Shown: positions 1 through 8,621, counted from the first letter of the stretch. The stretch is DNA of 64,000 nt from UBA11606 sp965243715 (GCA_965243715.1 CBDEVU010000009.1:1-64000); one strand, 5' to 3'. Program-made: numbers and translations. The notes: generated by a model not told the origin, from the sequence alone.

Positions 1-1243
1 CGTCATATACGGGGTGCTCGGTGAACCAACTCCGAACCAAGTCAACGATTTGGCCGTACTTGAGCGGATTGCCCGAACCCGATGCGATCTGCACTACGTC
101 GGGGGTGTGGTGGCCTTCGTCGTCGTAGTGTGCGCCGCGCGCCGCGACGGCGATGATGGTGGCCACGACGAGGTCGACGGGGATGACGTCGATGATCCCT
201 TCGGGCACGCCGGGAAATTCCTTGAGCAAGCCGCGGGCGTAGGCGGCGATGACCGGCTCGGCCATGCGAAAGCCGCGAATCCATCCGGGGACCGGCTCAG
301 CCAGCGCGGACTCGATAATAGACGGGCGCACGATGGCCACCGGCACACCGTTGCGGGTCGCGCACAAGCTGCGTTCGCCGAGGGCCTTGGTAAAGGCGTA
401 GGCATCGGGAAAGCCGAGACTGTTCGCTCGGGCTCGGCCCGCGTCGGTCATCTGTTGACTGACCCACTTCTGACGGTTCTGTTCGGTTCGGTCTGCAATA
501 GCCGGAGTGCCCGCCGCACCGAGGGACTGCACCGCTGCGGCCCTAAGTTCTCGTAGTCGCTGAGGGGTTCGGCTGGCCTGTTCGGTGTCACGGCGACTTT
601 GGTGAGCGTTGTGTACCTCGGCCCGCCAATCAACGTCGACGAAAAACGGTGAGTCTTCGACGAGTTGTTCGGGCGCTTTGCCTCGTCGACTGCCCGCCAC
701 GTAACAGGTGGATACGGCCACGAGATAGCCCGGTTCGCCGGGTTGTAGCCCGCCACGGGTGAGTTCGGTGCGTTCGTCGGCCGCGACACGCAAGGCGGCG
801 GCAACTCGGCCAGGTCCGAGGAGGTTGATATCGACGGCGTCGTCGAGGGCGGAATCGAAGCTGACGGTGGCCGCGCTGTGGATGGCAATGTCGACCGTGG
901 TCATGGCTTCACGGCCCGCTTCGTCTAGGCCGAGTCCGTCTGCGCCTACGTCGCTGGCCACGGCGGTGATGCGTCGTCGACACATCTCTTCGAACGTTTC
1001 GTGTTCTAGACCACCGGCGGAGAGGGGGTCGCTTTTGAAACTGGCCCGCAGAGTGTCGAAGGCGTTGTTGCGGAGAATGTCGCGATTGACGCGGTTCTTT
1101 GCGCCCCGTCGGCCGGGGCGAACGAGGAGCACGAGTTCGCTCTCGGGGACGGCCCGCAGGAGGCGTTCGACCAACGCGGTGCCTAGAAAGCCGGTCGATC
1201 CGGTAATGGCAATGCGCTTGCCGTTGAGTTCCTCGCGAATCAC
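1..1243 (-). CDS. Fatty acyl-CoA reductase (NAD-binding_4 / male-sterility type), 3' end off window
   Basis: The frame is open from a GTG at 1243 to the window edge (about 414 codons seen). An in-frame TAA lies a few codons upstream, so this GTG is the only usual start. The N-terminus shows the Rossmann motif TGSTGFLG, followed by the LVERLLR helix typical of long-chain fatty acyl-CoA reductases. Further on, VSTCYVAGSRRG and the catalytic-type YAFTKALGE (YxxxK) match the extended SDR fold, with IVRPSIIESA after it. Family members reduce fatty acyl-CoA to aldehyde or alcohol with NADPH, for wax or ether lipids. The C-terminal domain is outside the window, so the subtype cannot be judged. The gene is divergent from the TetR gene and shares its palindromic intergenic site. 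The NAD-binding_4 assignment is fairly safe; substrate chain length is inference. Confidence 0.82.
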   Translation of the reverse strand, partial: MIREELNGKRIAITGSTGFLGTALVERLLRAVPESELVLLVRPGRRGAKNRVNRDILRNNAFDTLRASFKSDPLSAGGLEHETFEEMCRRRITAVASDVGADGLGLDEAGREAMTTVDIAIHSAATVSFDSALDDAVDINLLGPGRVAAALRVAADERTELTRGGLQPGEPGYLVAVSTCYVAGSRRGKAPEQLVEDSPFFVDVDWRAEVHNAHQSRRDTEQASRTPQRLRELRAAAVQSLGAAGTPAIADRTEQNRQKWVSQQMTDAGRARANSLGFPDAYAFTKALGERSLCATRNGVPVAIVRPSIIESALAEPVPGWIRGFRMAEPVIAAYARGLLKEFPGVPEGIIDVIPVDLVVATIIAVAARGAHYDDEGHHTPDVVQIASGSGNPLKYGQIVDLVRSWFTEHPVYD

Positions 1244-1275
1244 GAGTCTTGTTCTAGCACTTTATCGCCGACTTC

Positions 1276-1291
1276 TCTACCAATTGGTAGA
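1276..1291. promoter_or_regulatory. Palindromic operator between acyl-CoA reductase and tetR
   Basis: TCTACCAATTGGTAGA is a perfect 16-bp palindrome. It lies 32 bp upstream of the reductase start and 34 bp upstream of the likely tetR start at 1326. A perfect dyad between a TetR-family gene and its divergent neighbour is the usual layout for autoregulation plus control of that neighbour. Binding by this TetR protein is inferred. Confidence 0.6.
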
Positions 1292-1325
1292 CGATATGGT
1301 TGTGACGGTGATAGCAACGGGTCCA

Positions 1326-1932
1326 ATGGCCGACTCGACCCCCGATCGAATCCTCGTTGCCGCCCTCCGGGCCTACGGCACCGACGGCTATGCGGCAACG
1401 TCTCTCGACGCCCTCGCTCACGCCCTTGATATTCGTAAACAGACGATACTTTATTGGTTTCCCTCCAAGCGGGACCGTTTTCGAGGCGGTCATTGACGCC
1501 GCCGCCGCTGACTTAGTGCAGATATTTGAAACCGAAGCCTCCCGCGGCCTGCGGGGGTTCGATCAGGTCGAGGCTCTGGTCCGGCGGGTCTTTCGCCTCG
1601 CGGTGGCCCGCCCCGAACTGTTGGGCCTAGTTCGTGAGGTCACCCGCCCCGGTTCGCCTTCGGTCAATCGACTCACCTCCCATGTTGCTCCCGTGTTTGA
1701 CCGGGCGCGTGACTTTCTCCACCGAGAGATGAACGCAGGCCTGCTCCGCCCATCGGACCCTTCGATGCTGCTGCTTTCGATCTACTCCACCGTGGTTGGC
1801 GTGGCGACCGAATTGGAGGTGCAGCGAACGATGGGTCTCGCCCCGAACCTGCGCGGTACCGTTGGCCGTCGACAGGAGTTGATTCGATTCCTGCGAGCCG
1901 CTCTCGAACCGGCGGAACTGCGTTCTCCCTAG
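1326..1932 (+). pseudogene. TetR-family transcriptional regulator, frameshifted
   Basis: The N-terminal half (from ATG 1326, or 1296 in frame) reads as a TetR helix-turn-helix: TPDRILVAALRAYGTDGYAATSLDALA, then ILYWFPSK. In that frame translation stops at 1496. The ligand-binding half continues in the next frame (TVFEAVIDAAAAD through the stop at 1932). Skipping one base near 1470-1473 (the C/GGG run after PSK) joins the halves into YWFPSK-GTVFEAVID, exactly the TetR pattern. So there is one extra base, either a true frameshift or a sequencing error. The intact product would be about 201 residues. It would be expected to repress the divergent acyl-CoA reductase through the 1276-1291 palindrome in response to a lipid or acyl-CoA ligand (inference). 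Confidence 0.75.
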
Positions 1933-1953
1933 GTGGCCCTCGCCGCCGTCGAG

Positions 1954-3057
1954 CTAGTGATCGGTGCGGGTGTGGCGCGCTTGGCGTTGGTAGCGACCAA
2001 GGGCAAGTTCAACTAGTGCGTCAATTAGTGACCGGTAGTCGAGTCCAGCGGCGGCCCACATCTTGGGATACATCGATATAGGGGTGAATCCGGGCATGGT
2101 ATTTATCTCGTTGACTAGCCAGCCACGCGCCGTTTCATAGAAGAAGTCGACCCGGGCGAGACCTTCGACTTTGCAGGATCGGTAGGCGCTGATGGCGAGG
2201 CGTTGCATCTCGGCCAAGTGCTTGTCTGTGAGGACGGCCGGTATCTGCAGATCGGCGCCGTCTTCGTACTTGTCCCGGTAACTGTAGAAGGCAGCGCCGG
2301 GCCGGACCTCGCCTGCCACACTCGCCCGTGGGTCTTCGTTGCCTAGGACGGAGATCTCCAACTCGCGGCCGATGATTTCCTCTTCGATGATGACCTCTCG
2401 GTCATAGGACGCCGCTAGTTCGACGGCTGCGATTGCCTCGTCGACGGTTGTGGCGCGTGAGACACCAACCGATGAACCCATGTTGGCGGGTTTGATGAAC
2501 AAGGCCAGCCCAAACGCCGCGGCGGCGGCTTCTACTTCAGCGGCTATGGACGTAGTGGTGCCGTCGGGTCGACGGACAACGTCATCCACGGTGACCCACC
2601 GGTACCGGCCTTGAGGGATGCCGTGGGCGGATAAGTGATCTTTGCACGCGACCTTGTCCATGCACAAAGCCGAGGCGAGAACCCCCGCGCCGACATAGGG
2701 GACGCCGGCCATCTCCAAGAGTCCCTGTACGGTGCCGTCCTCGCCCATAGGGCCGTGAAGGAGGGGCCAAACAACGGTTGGGGCGGCGCTACTTTGGGCG
2801 AGGACGGATAATGCATCGACGGATGGACCCGCCGCGGTGAGATGGTCGGGATGGTTCTTGGCGTCGGGGGCTACGGCGGCGGCCGCGCCTTCGACAAGAA
2901 CCCACGAACCATCCCGGGTGATGCCGAGGGCCTCGATGTTGTAGCGTTCAGGATCGGCCGCCGCGAGCACATGGCGGGCCGAGACACACGAGATGTCGTG
3001 CTCGGCAGATCGGCCGCCAAACACGACAACGAGCCGGATTTGATCAGTGGCGGTCAT
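1954..3057 (-). CDS. ddl: D-alanine--D-alanine ligase
   Basis: The 367-residue protein is of usual Ddl length. It ligates two D-Ala with ATP to give the dipeptide that MurF adds to the cell-wall precursor, in the cytoplasm. Visible motifs are VVVFGGRSAEHD at the N-terminus, GVLASALCMDKVACKDHL for the substrate and ATP-grasp entry, FIKPANMGSSVGVS, and the C-terminal ATP-grasp block RVDFFYE followed by VNEINTMPGFTPISMYPKMW. ATG 3057 is preferred over the adjoining TTG 3060. The gene is divergent from murF with only 32 bp between start codons. The promoters must therefore overlap each other or the coding ends, which suggests coupled control of two consecutive wall-synthesis steps. Confidence 0.95.
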   Translation of the reverse strand: MTATDQIRLVVVFGGRSAEHDISCVSARHVLAAADPERYNIEALGITRDGSWVLVEGAAAAVAPDAKNHPDHLTAAGPSVDALSVLAQSSAAPTVVWPLLHGPMGEDGTVQGLLEMAGVPYVGAGVLASALCMDKVACKDHLSAHGIPQGRYRWVTVDDVVRRPDGTTTSIAAEVEAAAAAFGLALFIKPANMGSSVGVSRATTVDEAIAAVELAASYDREVIIEEEIIGRELEISVLGNEDPRASVAGEVRPGAAFYSYRDKYEDGADLQIPAVLTDKHLAEMQRLAISAYRSCKVEGLARVDFFYETARGWLVNEINTMPGFTPISMYPKMWAAAGLDYRSLIDALVELALGRYQRQARHTRTDH

Positions 3058-3089
3058 CAACGTGACCGTAGCCGTGCCACACTCAGCCC

Positions 3090-4418
3090 ATGCGTTGGCT
3101 TGCCTCCGAGATTGCTGCCGCCACGAACGGCACCTTGCACGGCGACGACGCCGAGTTGTTCCACGTCACTCAGGACTCGCGTGAGATCCAGCGGGGGCGG
3201 TCGTTGTTTGTTCCGCTGATCGCCGAACGTGACGGGCACGATTTCATTGACGCGGCCGCCGCCGCGGGGGCAGTGGCGACGCTTTCGCACCGCACGACGG
3301 TGGCGGCCGACCTTGCGACGGTCGTAGTGGAAGAGACGGCTGGCGCGCTGCGTGCACTCGGCCGAGCCGCTCGGTCGCGTTTGGCCGACGCTTCGGTAAT
3401 CGGAATCACCGGTTCGGTGGGCAAAACCACCACGAAGGATCTTTTGGCCGCAGTTTTGAGCATTGATCGCCCGACTCACGCCAGCACTCGTTCGTTCAAC
3501 AACGAGATCGGGGTGCCGCTTACTTTGTTGGGGGCTTCGGAGGACGCGGCGGCGATCGTGATCGAGATGGGAGCGCGCGGCATCGGACACATCGCCGAAC
3601 TCTGTGCGATTGCTGCGCCTTCGATCGGCGTCGTGACATCGGTCGGAAGTGCTCACACCAGCGCCTTTGGTTCCGTCGAAGCGGTGGCGCAAGGTAAGGG
3701 CGAACTAGTGGAGGCGCTGCCCCCGGACGGGGTCGCGGTTCTGAACGCCGATGTTTCCTTGGTGGCAGAAATGGTAGCGCGTACGAGGGCTCGGGTCGTG
3801 ACCTACGGCGCGGCGGGCGATGTGCGGGCCTCGTCGGTTCGTCTCGACGATGAACTCATACCGCGGTTCTTGTTGCATTCGCCGTGGGGGCAGGTCGATG
3901 TTGTAGTGGGCGCCCGCGGGGTGCATTCGGTCGACAACGCCCTAGCCGCAGCTGCGGTGGCCTTGTCGCTGGGCGTGTCCCTTGATGCCCTAGCGGCTGG
4001 TCTGGCTCAGCCCGTACGGTCGCCAATGCGGATGTCGTTGGTTCGCTCGGCGGTCGGAGCGCGGGTCATCGACGATACCTATAACGCCAACCCGCTGTCG
4101 GTCGGAGCGGCCCTGCGATCCCTCGCCGCGGTGCCCGCCACACGCCGGCTCGCGGTTCTTGGGGTGATGGCGGAACTAGGCGAAACTTCCGAAGCGGAGC
4201 ACGAACGGATGGCCCACCTTGCCGCGGAGTTAGGCATAGGAGTCATCGCTGTCGCCGCGCCCGGGTACGGCGGCCAAGCCCACCACGTCGCTGATATTTC
4301 CGCCGCGGTTGAGGCGTTGGGCGATTTGGCCGCGGATGATGCGGTGCTGGTGAAGGGTTCTAGAGTTGCCGAGCTAGAAAGGCTGGTCGCCCGGCTTACC
4401 GCGGGTCGACCGGCATGA
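3090..4418 (+). CDS. murF: UDP-N-acetylmuramoyl-tripeptide--D-alanyl-D-alanine ligase
   Basis: MurF adds the D-Ala-D-Ala dipeptide made by Ddl to UDP-MurNAc-tripeptide, using ATP. The 442-residue protein shows the Mur-ligase order: an N-terminal uridine-binding domain (SEIAAATNGTL, VTQDSREI), the P-loop GITGSVGKTTTKDLL, the Glu/His central block (SFNNEIGVPLTLL, EMGARGIGHIAEL), and the C-terminal domain with VIDDTYNANPLSVGAAL. Length and motifs are those of MurF rather than MurE or MurC, especially DDTYNANP. It is divergent from ddl. The last 23 bases overlap the convergent zinc-ribbon gene. Confidence 0.95.
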   Translation: MRWLASEIAAATNGTLHGDDAELFHVTQDSREIQRGRSLFVPLIAERDGHDFIDAAAAAGAVATLSHRTTVAADLATVVVEETAGALRALGRAARSRLADASVIGITGSVGKTTTKDLLAAVLSIDRPTHASTRSFNNEIGVPLTLLGASEDAAAIVIEMGARGIGHIAELCAIAAPSIGVVTSVGSAHTSAFGSVEAVAQGKGELVEALPPDGVAVLNADVSLVAEMVARTRARVVTYGAAGDVRASSVRLDDELIPRFLLHSPWGQVDVVVGARGVHSVDNALAAAAVALSLGVSLDALAAGLAQPVRSPMRMSLVRSAVGARVIDDTYNANPLSVGAALRSLAAVPATRRLAVLGVMAELGETSEAEHERMAHLAAELGIGVIAVAAPGYGGQAHHVADISAAVEALGDLAADDAVLVKGSRVAELERLVARLTAGRPA

Positions 4419-4716
4419 CATCGGGCGGCAGCGCCACGTTCGAGTCGAGGTAGCGGCGGAGTTTCTCGGCATCACAGTCGGGGCACAGCCACACTACCTT
4501 TAGCGACTGGATCGATAGTTGCGTGCCGCGGCTCTTGTCGAGGATGGCTTGGAGCGCGTCGCGAAGATCGACTCGATCACACTTCGGGCAGCGGGGAGTG
4601 AGGTCGCGATTCCAAGACGTTTCGCACTCGCCACAGGTGATCGTGATCGTGCCATCGACATTGCGACCGTCGAGGTTCTCATCCTCAGAACAGTTCGGGC
4701 AGACGACGAGGGGCAT
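4396..4716 (-). CDS. Small zinc-ribbon protein
   Basis: The protein has 106 residues with three Cys pairs: CPNCSEDENL near residue 6, CGECETSW plus CPKCDRVDL in the middle, and CPDCDAEKLRRYL near the C-terminus. This pattern fits two zinc ribbons with no catalytic motif. There is no signal peptide or membrane segment. It overlaps the 3' end of murF on the opposite strand. The role is unknown: it could be a nucleic-acid or protein-binding adaptor, but nothing in the sequence decides. The Cys spacing and start make it a convincing real gene. Confidence 0.7.
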   Translation of the reverse strand: MPLVVCPNCSEDENLDGRNVDGTITITCGECETSWNRDLTPRCPKCDRVDLRDALQAILDKSRGTQLSIQSLKVVWLCPDCDAEKLRRYLDSNVALPPDVMPVDPR

Positions 4717-4769
4717 AGCTTGAGGGTACCGGTCGGGGATGACCTCCCTCGCCGCCGTAGGCTGGTGCT

Positions 4770-6185
4770 ATGACTTCTGTTCCTGATTTTCGTTCGCTCA
4801 CTGTTGAGGCGCTGGCGGGACTAGTGCAGACCGGCGAATTATCGGCTACTGCTGTGGTGACGGCCGCCCTTGATCGAATTGAGGAGTCCAATCCGACGAT
4901 CAACGCGTTCGTCGCGGTGGATGGGGCAGCGGCTAGAGCGGCGGCGGCTGAGGTCGATGCACAAATCGAGGCCGGAGCCGATGTTGGTCCTTTGGCCGGG
5001 GTGCCGTTCGGGGTAAAAGATCTCGCGGACGCGGTCGGCTATCAGACGGTGAAAGGGGCGATGCACAGAAAGGACCTAGCCCCCGCGACTACCGACGCGA
5101 CGGAGGTGGCTCGGCTGAAAGCGGCGGGCGCGGTGGTGGTGGGGAAGACGAACACGCCGGAGTTTGGCTGGACGGCCGATACCTATAACCCGGTTTTCGG
5201 CCCGACGTTGAACCCGTGGAACCTCGAACGTTCCCCTGGCGGATCATCGGGCGGCACCGGCGCGGCGATCGCCGCGGGAATGGTTCCGCTCGGGACCGGT
5301 TCTGACGGTGGTGGGTCTATCCGGATTCCGTCGGCGATTAATGGCCTCTCCGGTTTTAAACCGACACAGGGAGTGATCCCGTCGGGGCCGTCGGCGTTGG
5401 GGGCAGCCGACCTTTCGACGGTCGGTCCCATGGCTCGGCGCATCCGCGATGTGGCCCTCGCCCTCGACTGCGTCGCCGGTCCGTCGGCGGCAGACCTTCG
5501 TTCCCAACGTCGAATCGTTGGCTCGTTTCGCGCCGTCTGTGAAACGCCGCGGGCACCGTCACGAGTGCTGTGGTGTCCATCCCTCGATGGCTCAGCTGTC
5601 GATACGGAGGTTCAGTCGGTGGCTGAGGGCGCGCTCGCTGAAATACGGGCCGCCGGGGTCGAAGTCGTCGATCAGGACCCGTTCGTCGAAGGCGCGATAT
5701 TGCCGTTCCTGCTCCTCTTTTTTGGCGGCATGGTACCCGGCTACCGCGAGGTGATCGATTCTCCCGCTTATGACGACATCACGCCGGGCTTGCGGTCCAT
5801 GCTTGACGGTACGGTCCCGCGCCTGTCGGTTGATTCCGTTGAACTCGCCCGTGAGAAGGCCCAAGCGGTGTCGGTCCGACTCGCCGAGGTGATGGCGGGA
5901 TTCGACGCCCTGCTCAGTCCGGTGGCGTCCGGGCAGACCCCTCGATCGACAGGCCACGGCACGGTGAACGGTGAGCCAACACCGTTCTGGGTCGCTAACT
6001 GCTATCCGCTCAATCTGGCCCGCCGGCCCGCGGGGTGTACCCCGGCCGGTTTCGTCGCCGACGGAATGCCGGTCAGCCTGCAAATTGTCGGCCATCAACA
6101 CGAAGACTTACGCACGGTTGAACTCACCGCGTGGGTCGAAGACCTACTCGGACTCGATCTAATCGCCCCCGAGCTAACGGCCTGA
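4770..6185 (+). CDS. Amidase (amidase-signature family)
   Basis: This 471-residue enzyme has the full amidase-signature triad. The Lys is in GVPFGVKDL (K83), the cis-Ser in SPGGSSGG (about S159), and the nucleophile in GSDGGGSIRIPSA (S183). Family members hydrolyse a carboxamide to acid and ammonia. The C-terminal part (PFWVANCYPLNLA, GMPVSLQIVG) is typical of stand-alone amidases. It is not GatA in context, since no gatB or gatC is near and the substrate loop differs. The substrate (aliphatic amide, peptide amide or 6-aminohexanoate-like) cannot be told. The gene precedes tRNA-Val by 33 bp. Confidence 0.9.
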   Translation: MTSVPDFRSLTVEALAGLVQTGELSATAVVTAALDRIEESNPTINAFVAVDGAAARAAAAEVDAQIEAGADVGPLAGVPFGVKDLADAVGYQTVKGAMHRKDLAPATTDATEVARLKAAGAVVVGKTNTPEFGWTADTYNPVFGPTLNPWNLERSPGGSSGGTGAAIAAGMVPLGTGSDGGGSIRIPSAINGLSGFKPTQGVIPSGPSALGAADLSTVGPMARRIRDVALALDCVAGPSAADLRSQRRIVGSFRAVCETPRAPSRVLWCPSLDGSAVDTEVQSVAEGALAEIRAAGVEVVDQDPFVEGAILPFLLLFFGGMVPGYREVIDSPAYDDITPGLRSMLDGTVPRLSVDSVELAREKAQAVSVRLAEVMAGFDALLSPVASGQTPRSTGHGTVNGEPTPFWVANCYPLNLARRPAGCTPAGFVADGMPVSLQIVGHQHEDLRTVELTAWVEDLLGLDLIAPELTA

Positions 6186-6218
6186 TTCAGCGACGAACGT
6201 GCTATCGTTAGCCATTCC

Positions 6219-6295
6219 GGGCGATTAGCTCAGCTGGCTAGAGCGCTGCCTTCACACGGCAGAGGTCGAGGGTTCAAGTCCCCCATCGCCCACCA
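6219..6295 (+). tRNA. tRNA-Val (anticodon CAC), CCA encoded
   Basis: The acceptor strand GGGCGAT pairs with ATCGCCC. The anticodon stem CTGCC/GGCAG holds loop TTCACAC, giving anticodon CAC for the Val codon GUG. The T-arm loop is GTTCAAGTC-like, and discriminator A plus CCA are encoded. It is a complete cloverleaf. No second copy of its 3' end was found in the window, so it is not the attachment site of the element. It does form one of two tRNA genes that face each other around the 8.2 kb integration point. Confidence 0.97.
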
Positions 6296-6307
6296 TCACC
6301 GCCCTCT

Positions 6308-8179
6308 GTGCCGGGCTCACAACCACCTCCTTACCGTTTAGGAGGCGCTGACGTGGTCGCGTTGTATCGACGACGCTGCATTTACTGGTTGTGGAACGAC
6401 TGGTTACAATACTGGGGTGAACTAGGGGAGTACGCTTCGAGAGTGGTAGAATCCAAATTTGATCGAGTGTCGCAGTTTGTTGCTCCGGCGCGGCGCCAAG
6501 AGTTTCTGCGGACAAAGATATGGGCGGTAGTTAACGGCGACGTCATGTCGGTTGCGGACCTCGCTAAGAGCAGCGGCAAGTCCGTTTTTGTTGTCACGGC
6601 TCATAATCCGCTGGCGAAGTGTCTTACTAAAGATGAAAACGATGAGCGTTCTCGGCGGTTGGAAAGCGAACTGCAACGTTCGAAACGTGTGTATTGGCGG
6701 GCCATCGGAGCCGACCCGTTCTCCGATTGTGCCGAGGCTTCGTTTGCCATAATCGGTATCGACCGAGCCGAGGCCGAGAGTTGCTTCCGCTCCTTCGGGC
6801 AGTTGGCGTACTTCAAAATCACTGAGAAACAACAGATCGTGTGCGGGGTGTATTCTCGTTGGTCGTTGGGCCGCGCTCACTCGGACCAGAGCCTTTCGAT
6901 GGGAGACAGCACGCTGTCGATGGCAGCCGCCCCGAACATCGAGGGCACCGTAAATGATTCACTGAAGCGGGTCCGTTACCGCGGTTGGCTTCACGTTGCT
7001 TCCTCTTATCAGGACTGCGCTCGCTGCGACGCTGAGGCCCATCTCTATGCAGCCGTACACCAAACCCGCCACGGGAAGCTAGACGAACACCTGGCTCTGG
7101 TATGTCACCAATGTGGGTGGACGGTTGCCGCAAGCCAACTTCGGCACGACCAAGAGCGGCTCCTAGAACTCTGGTACGACTACCAAGTGGCACTCGCAGA
7201 CCGCCGCGCCCTACAAACAGAACACGACAACGACGGACCATCCGCCCCAGACGAGATGTCTGCTCGCACCTACGATGCCTACTTAGCGGCCAAGCCCAAG
7301 ATCGGCGGGGATGAAATTGTGCCCTTGCGGCGGGTGAAAGGGGGATCAGCGCTCTCCGAAAGGGAGATCACTGGCTTGCTCTGGTCGGAACTCGAGGAGG
7401 TCATCAGCGTTCCCCTTTTCCTCGTGGCACGCCAACCTCCGCTTAAGTCGGGGCTCCGACCTGACATTGTTGCGCTGGATGCCGAGGGCCATGTCCACGT
7501 CGTAGAGGTCAAGCGAGACGTCGCTCCACGGCAAGTCCCACGGTTCCGAGAATACGCGAACTGGGCACAAGGGACCAGCTTGGATGAGTTGGCAGGGGTG
7601 TTCCCCGCTGGGGAGCGAGCATTTTTTGACGCGTGGACCGAGTTCACCCATACCGATTCACCACGCCCCATTCAGCGACCCCCGCATCTTGTTATGGTCG
7701 AGCACGATTTCGACGCCGAGACTCGCGCCGCGCTGAGCAACCTGACCGAGAACGACCTGTCGATCACCGTTCTGGGCGTCACAGCGTATGAGGATTCAAA
7801 GAGTCGGCGGTTCGTCGACGTTGGCACCGACTATCACATCGAGTGCTCCGCGCCAAAAGCAGTCAAGAACGACGCCCCGCGTTCATATACGAGTTACAAG
7901 TTTAAGGGACGCAAGGCATTGGTCAGGGACTTGATCGCTGCAAACTTGCTCGCGGTGGGGCAAACGCTTTTCTGGACTCAGCCGCAAATCGGCGTTACCC
8001 ATCGTGCCCGTGTGTTGAGAACCGGTAACCTCGAAGTCGACGATGGCCGGATCTTCGACTCGCCCTCTGCCGCGGGAAAAGCAGTCGCTGTCCTGGGGAC
8101 GTGCAATGGATGGGTCGTTTGGTGTACCGATACCGGTGACTCACTCGCCGCCCTCCGCGACCAACTGCTCGCCCGTTAA
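6308..8179 (+). CDS. Composite DUF3293 / zinc / PD-(D/E)XK nuclease / RAMA-like protein
   Basis: This protein of up to 623 residues has four recognisable parts. First, a DUF3293-like segment at about 90-180 (VFVVTAHNP, EASFAIIGIDR, FGQLAYFKI). Second, a Cys4 zinc site (C237, C240, C266, C269). Third, a restriction-type nuclease core with D386 in RPDIVAL and E400/K402 in VVEVKRD, the PD-(D/E)XK pattern. Fourth, a C-terminal RAMA/DUF4357-like domain at about 530-623 (ANLLAVGQTLFW, GRIFDSPSAAGKAV, NGWVVW). RAMA domains are known next to DNA-modification or restriction enzymes, so the protein probably recognises modified or foreign DNA. That function is inferred. The start is uncertain: ATG 6308 lies 13 bp after tRNA-Val, and an in-frame ATG at 6545 (residue 80) sits just before the DUF3293 part. 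The gene ends 44 bp before attL, outside the ICE. No partner methylase is adjacent. Confidence 0.75.
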   Translation: MPGSQPPPYRLGGADVVALYRRRCIYWLWNDWLQYWGELGEYASRVVESKFDRVSQFVAPARRQEFLRTKIWAVVNGDVMSVADLAKSSGKSVFVVTAHNPLAKCLTKDENDERSRRLESELQRSKRVYWRAIGADPFSDCAEASFAIIGIDRAEAESCFRSFGQLAYFKITEKQQIVCGVYSRWSLGRAHSDQSLSMGDSTLSMAAAPNIEGTVNDSLKRVRYRGWLHVASSYQDCARCDAEAHLYAAVHQTRHGKLDEHLALVCHQCGWTVAASQLRHDQERLLELWYDYQVALADRRALQTEHDNDGPSAPDEMSARTYDAYLAAKPKIGGDEIVPLRRVKGGSALSEREITGLLWSELEEVISVPLFLVARQPPLKSGLRPDIVALDAEGHVHVVEVKRDVAPRQVPRFREYANWAQGTSLDELAGVFPAGERAFFDAWTEFTHTDSPRPIQRPPHLVMVEHDFDAETRAALSNLTENDLSITVLGVTAYEDSKSRRFVDVGTDYHIECSAPKAVKNDAPRSYTSYKFKGRKALVRDLIAANLLAVGQTLFWTQPQIGVTHRARVLRTGNLEVDDGRIFDSPSAAGKAVAVLGTCNGWVVWCTDTGDSLAALRDQLLAR

Positions 8180-8222
8180 GCTCCGTCAAGACGCAAGGTG
8201 GCGGGTGACCGTCTGTTTAGTG

Positions 8223-8268
8223 GTCGGGACGGGGAGATTTGAACTCCCGACCCCCTGCTCCCAAAGCA
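8223..8268 (-). repeat. attL: 46-bp copy of the tRNA-Pro 3' end
   Basis: It is identical base for base to 49591-49636 and in the same orientation. It runs from the anticodon loop of tRNA-Pro(TGG) to one base past the discriminator. The flanking bases differ at both ends of both copies. No acceptor 5' half or D-arm precedes it, so it is the leftover 3' fragment made by integration, not a tRNA gene. Confidence 0.97.
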
Positions 8269-8621
8269 AACACGGCAGGCGGCGTCGACCAGGGGTTTCG
8301 CACAAAAGCGCTGGTCAGAGCACCTCTCGGACGTAGCGGTGGTGTGCGCTGTTACTCGCTGTTGTTCACTGCTAGTTGCACGCCTGTTGCACGGTTCCGG
8401 GTGTTGGTTCTATCGCCGCGGATCCAGCGAACTGTCTCACTCGATTCCGGCCGTCGGTGAAACTGATGTCGGCCAAGGCGCCGCTGCACACATTATGCAA
8501 CGGTCCCCTTTCCGGGCAGCACAGGCACCCACAGGCGTGCCAGGATGTCTGCATCTGCCCTGGTCAGTACCCACGCGCGCACTTTCCAGCCCCGCAGGTA
8601 TGCGGCTTCATCAATGTCGGG
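8269..8621. other. Left element end, no gene seen
   Basis: This stretch between attL and the lactonase shows no credible coding frame. It contains the GTTGCAC repeats at 8371-8392, described separately as probable integrase arm sites. Confidence 0.6.
8371..8392 (+). repeat. Left arm-type integrase site (two GTTGCAC repeats)
   Basis: Two copies of TAGTTGCACG/CTGTTGCAC lie at a 10-bp period, about 100 bp inside attL. The same 22-bp block occurs near attR (49509-49530) with 19 of 22 bases identical and the same orientation. Repeats placed just inside both ends, one helical turn apart, match the arm-binding sites of lambda-type tyrosine integrases. The assignment is inferred from position and repetition. 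Confidence 0.65.

Noticed and set aside
1465..1475. Programmed +1 frameshift in tetR
   Set aside because: No slippery site or structure typical of programmed shifts is evident, and similar one-base lesions occur in many genes here. Mutation or sequencing error is simpler.
6219..6295. tRNA-Val as the element's attachment site
   Set aside because: No second copy of its 3' end was found; the tRNA-Pro repeat is perfect and has arm sites beside it.
8223..8268. A second tRNA-Pro gene
   Set aside because: Only the 3' 46 bases exist; the D-arm and 5' acceptor strand are missing.
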